Part shown: one piece after another, positions 62,727 through 64,000 of the stretch
Layout of the letters: each line of letters starts with the position of its first letter
Position numbering within the stretch: the first letter of the stretch is position 1
Origin: Mesorhizobium sp.
Lineage (GTDB): Bacteria > Pseudomonadota > Alphaproteobacteria > Rhizobiales > Rhizobiaceae
NCBI RefSeq assembly: GCF_004962245.1
Contig: NZ_SUHQ01000001.1
Coordinates: 254,549-318,548, forward strand
Direction: 5' to 3'
Length of the DNA stretch: 64,000 bases
The notes under the pieces: generated by a model
Told to the model about the DNA's origin: nothing
The model's input: only the letters and a program-made list of their open reading frames with translations
The model's database searches: none
Translations under genes and position numbers: made by a program

Positions 62727-63321
62727 GCGCCAATCACCGCTTGAGTTGGCACCGCTTGAGCTGGAACTGCGCACCGGCTCGCATGGCGATTTCGAACACG
62801 GCATCGATGTCATCCTCTCCGAAACCAGGCCGGGATCGATCCTGCAGCTCGCTGCCTGGCCGGGCCAGGAGAAGAAGCTGATCGCCGGTATCCGCACCGT
62901 TACCGGCCTTGCTCTGCCCGATGGAGCCGGCGCCGGCAGCACCGATGGGGTGAGGTCCGTATTCGGCTTCGCGCCCGGAAAATTCACCGTGGTCGACGAG
63001 GCCGAGGGCTTGGGGTTGGCCTTTGCCAATGTCGTCACCCCGGCGATCGGCACGGTGACCGACCTGTCGCATGGCCGCACCGCGATCCGCATCGCCGGAC
63101 CGAAGGCCGAATGGGTGCTGGCAAAATTCTTCGCCATCGACTTCGCGCTGCCGGCCTTCCCGGTCGGAGCCGGCCGCTCGACCATGCATCATGACGTCTT
63201 CGCGCAGATTCAGCGCACCGGCGCCGACCAATTCGACATCTATGTGTTCCGCTCGTTTGCGCGCTCGTTCTGGAAGGCGCTCTGTCACGCCAGCGAGGAA
63301 GTCGGTTACGAAGTGCAGTAG
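62719..63321 (+). CDS. soxG: Sarcosine oxidase subunit gamma
   Basis: A 200-residue subunit, MVERQSPLELAPLELELRTG and onward. Typical pieces are GRTAIRIAGPKAEWVLAKF, the DFALPAFPVG loop and the C-terminal DIYVFRSFARSFWKAL. The ATG at 62719 overlaps the soxA stop by 8 bases. It completes the heterotetramer; its own function is unclear. Confidence 0.92.
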   Translation: MVERQSPLELAPLELELRTGSHGDFEHGIDVILSETRPGSILQLAAWPGQEKKLIAGIRTVTGLALPDGAGAGSTDGVRSVFGFAPGKFTVVDEAEGLGLAFANVVTPAIGTVTDLSHGRTAIRIAGPKAEWVLAKFFAIDFALPAFPVGAGRSTMHHDVFAQIQRTGADQFDIYVFRSFARSFWKALCHASEEVGYEVQ

Positions 63322-63358
63322 ACCGTGGCGGCGCGTCGTCACCTCACTTGGCGCCACC

Positions 63359-64000
63359 TCACTTGGCGAACGTCACCCACTCTTCCAGCGGCGCGCGGTC
63401 GGTGCGGAACTCGTTTTCCGGCTTGGACGTGTCCTCATGGCCGAGCGCCATCCCGCAGACGACGATCTCCTCGTCGGGAATGTTGAGCACGGGCCTTATC
63501 TGCCGGTGATAAGGCGCGAACGCCGCCTGCGGACAGGTGTGCAGGCCCCTGCCCCGCGCCGCCACCATGATGTTCTGCAGGAACATGCCGTAGTCGATCC
63601 AGGAGCCCTTGTTGAGCCGCCGGTCGACGGTGAAAATCATGCCGACCGGCGCGTCGAAGAAGACAAAGTTTCGGTCGTGCTGCGCGCGCATCCTGTCCAC
63701 CTCACGCCGGCCGATGCCGAGCACACTGTAGAGGCCGAAGCCGTTGGCCCGCCTACGGGTGAGATAGGGTTCGAAGAACTGATCGGGATAGTAGCGATAT
63801 TCGTCCCAATCGGCCTTTTCGGCGCGGATACCGGAGTTAAGGATAGCGTCGGTGATCCGCTGCTTGACCTCGCCTTTGGTGACGTAGACCCGCCAGGGCT
63901 GCATGTTGGTGCCCGAAGGCGCCCGAGCTGCCACGGCGAGAATGGAGCGGATCGTCTCGTCGTCGACCATGTCGGGCAGGAAGGCGCGCACTGAACGGCG
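63359..64000 (-). CDS. Nitroreductase family protein, truncated at the window edge
   Basis: At least 213 residues of an FMN-dependent nitroreductase. RRSVRAFLPDMVDDETIR and LAVAARAPSGTNMQPWRVYV are the family's N-terminal core, and the codons RRS before the GTG at 63991 show the gene continues beyond position 64000. The C-terminal YGMFLQNIMVAARGRGLHTCP and EIVVCGMALGHED complete the fold. Substrate unknown; homologues reduce nitro compounds or act as BluB-type enzymes, and BluB (5,6-dimethylbenzimidazole synthase) would be relevant to cobalamin, but its diagnostic residues cannot be judged here. Confidence 0.82.
   Translation of the reverse strand, partial: RRSVRAFLPDMVDDETIRSILAVAARAPSGTNMQPWRVYVTKGEVKQRITDAILNSGIRAEKADWDEYRYYPDQFFEPYLTRRRANGFGLYSVLGIGRREVDRMRAQHDRNFVFFDAPVGMIFTVDRRLNKGSWIDYGMFLQNIMVAARGRGLHTCPQAAFAPYHRQIRPVLNIPDEEIVVCGMALGHEDTSKPENEFRTDRAPLEEWVTFAK

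Overview
The window looks like a chromosomal segment from an alphaproteobacterium of the Hyphomicrobiales, most likely Mesorhizobium or a close relative. I infer this from the GC-rich coding sequence, the soxBDAG sarcosine oxidase operon, a rhizobial-type betaine-homocysteine methyltransferase (bmt), DUF1127 micro-proteins beside a LysR regulator, and short palindromic intergenic elements typical of rhizobia. No rRNA, tRNA, CRISPR, prophage or transposase genes were seen. About 55 genes are supported.

Layout. 1-2.8 kb: valine catabolism (acyl-CoA dehydrogenase, mmsB), interrupted by a frameshifted four-helix-bundle gene flanked by inverted TAGGCAG repeats. 3-11.3 kb (minus strand): class III aminotransferase, prolyl oligopeptidase, two tandem paralogous MFS transporters, and a two-HKD phospholipase D-like protein. 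11.7-19 kb: an MttB-family methyltransferase, a dimethylglycine dehydrogenase-like FAD/GcvT enzyme, a GT-C glycosyltransferase and a DddP-like M24 protein with all DddP catalytic positions kept. 19-23 kb: a PhnD-like protein, a desaturase, an XRE regulator and bmt. 23.2-27.5 kb (minus strand): a VWA protein with its ECF sigma factor, a dienelactone hydrolase and a ferredoxin-like protein.

27.6-39 kb is the core of the window: a second MttB, its divergently encoded corrinoid protein MttC, a DUF1638 protein, a MetV-MetF pair with a small partner, a pterin-binding methyltransferase (MtgA/AcsE type) and a RACo-type [2Fe-2S] corrinoid activator. Together these could move methyl groups from a quaternary amine through a corrinoid protein to tetrahydrofolate and oxidise them via MetF, using genes better known from anaerobes, in an organism that otherwise looks aerobic. 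The same 20-22 bp palindrome precedes both bmt and the pterin methyltransferase. Arg/Gly-rich tails recur on five of these proteins.

39-43.7 kb holds DUF1127 genes, an alpha/beta hydrolase, a LysR regulator and a GlxA/GbdR-like AraC regulator. 43.8-47.3 kb (minus strand): a DUF1194 protein and a second FAD/GcvT dehydrogenase. 47.5-54.7 kb is a minus-strand operon resembling polyprenyl-phosphate-arabinose synthesis: UbiA fused to a HAD phosphatase, a DprE1-like oxidase, an SMR-type transporter, an NAD-dependent epimerase, an aminotransferase and a membrane glycosyltransferase. 55.5-58 kb encodes an MscS channel, 58.2-63.3 kb soxBDAG, and the right edge carries a truncated nitroreductase.

Taken together, the window can take betaine-type compounds through dimethylglycine and sarcosine to glycine by at least two first steps (Bmt or MttB), with methyl groups going to methionine or tetrahydrofolate. 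Substrates of the two MttB proteins and of the DddP-like protein are not known from sequence alone.
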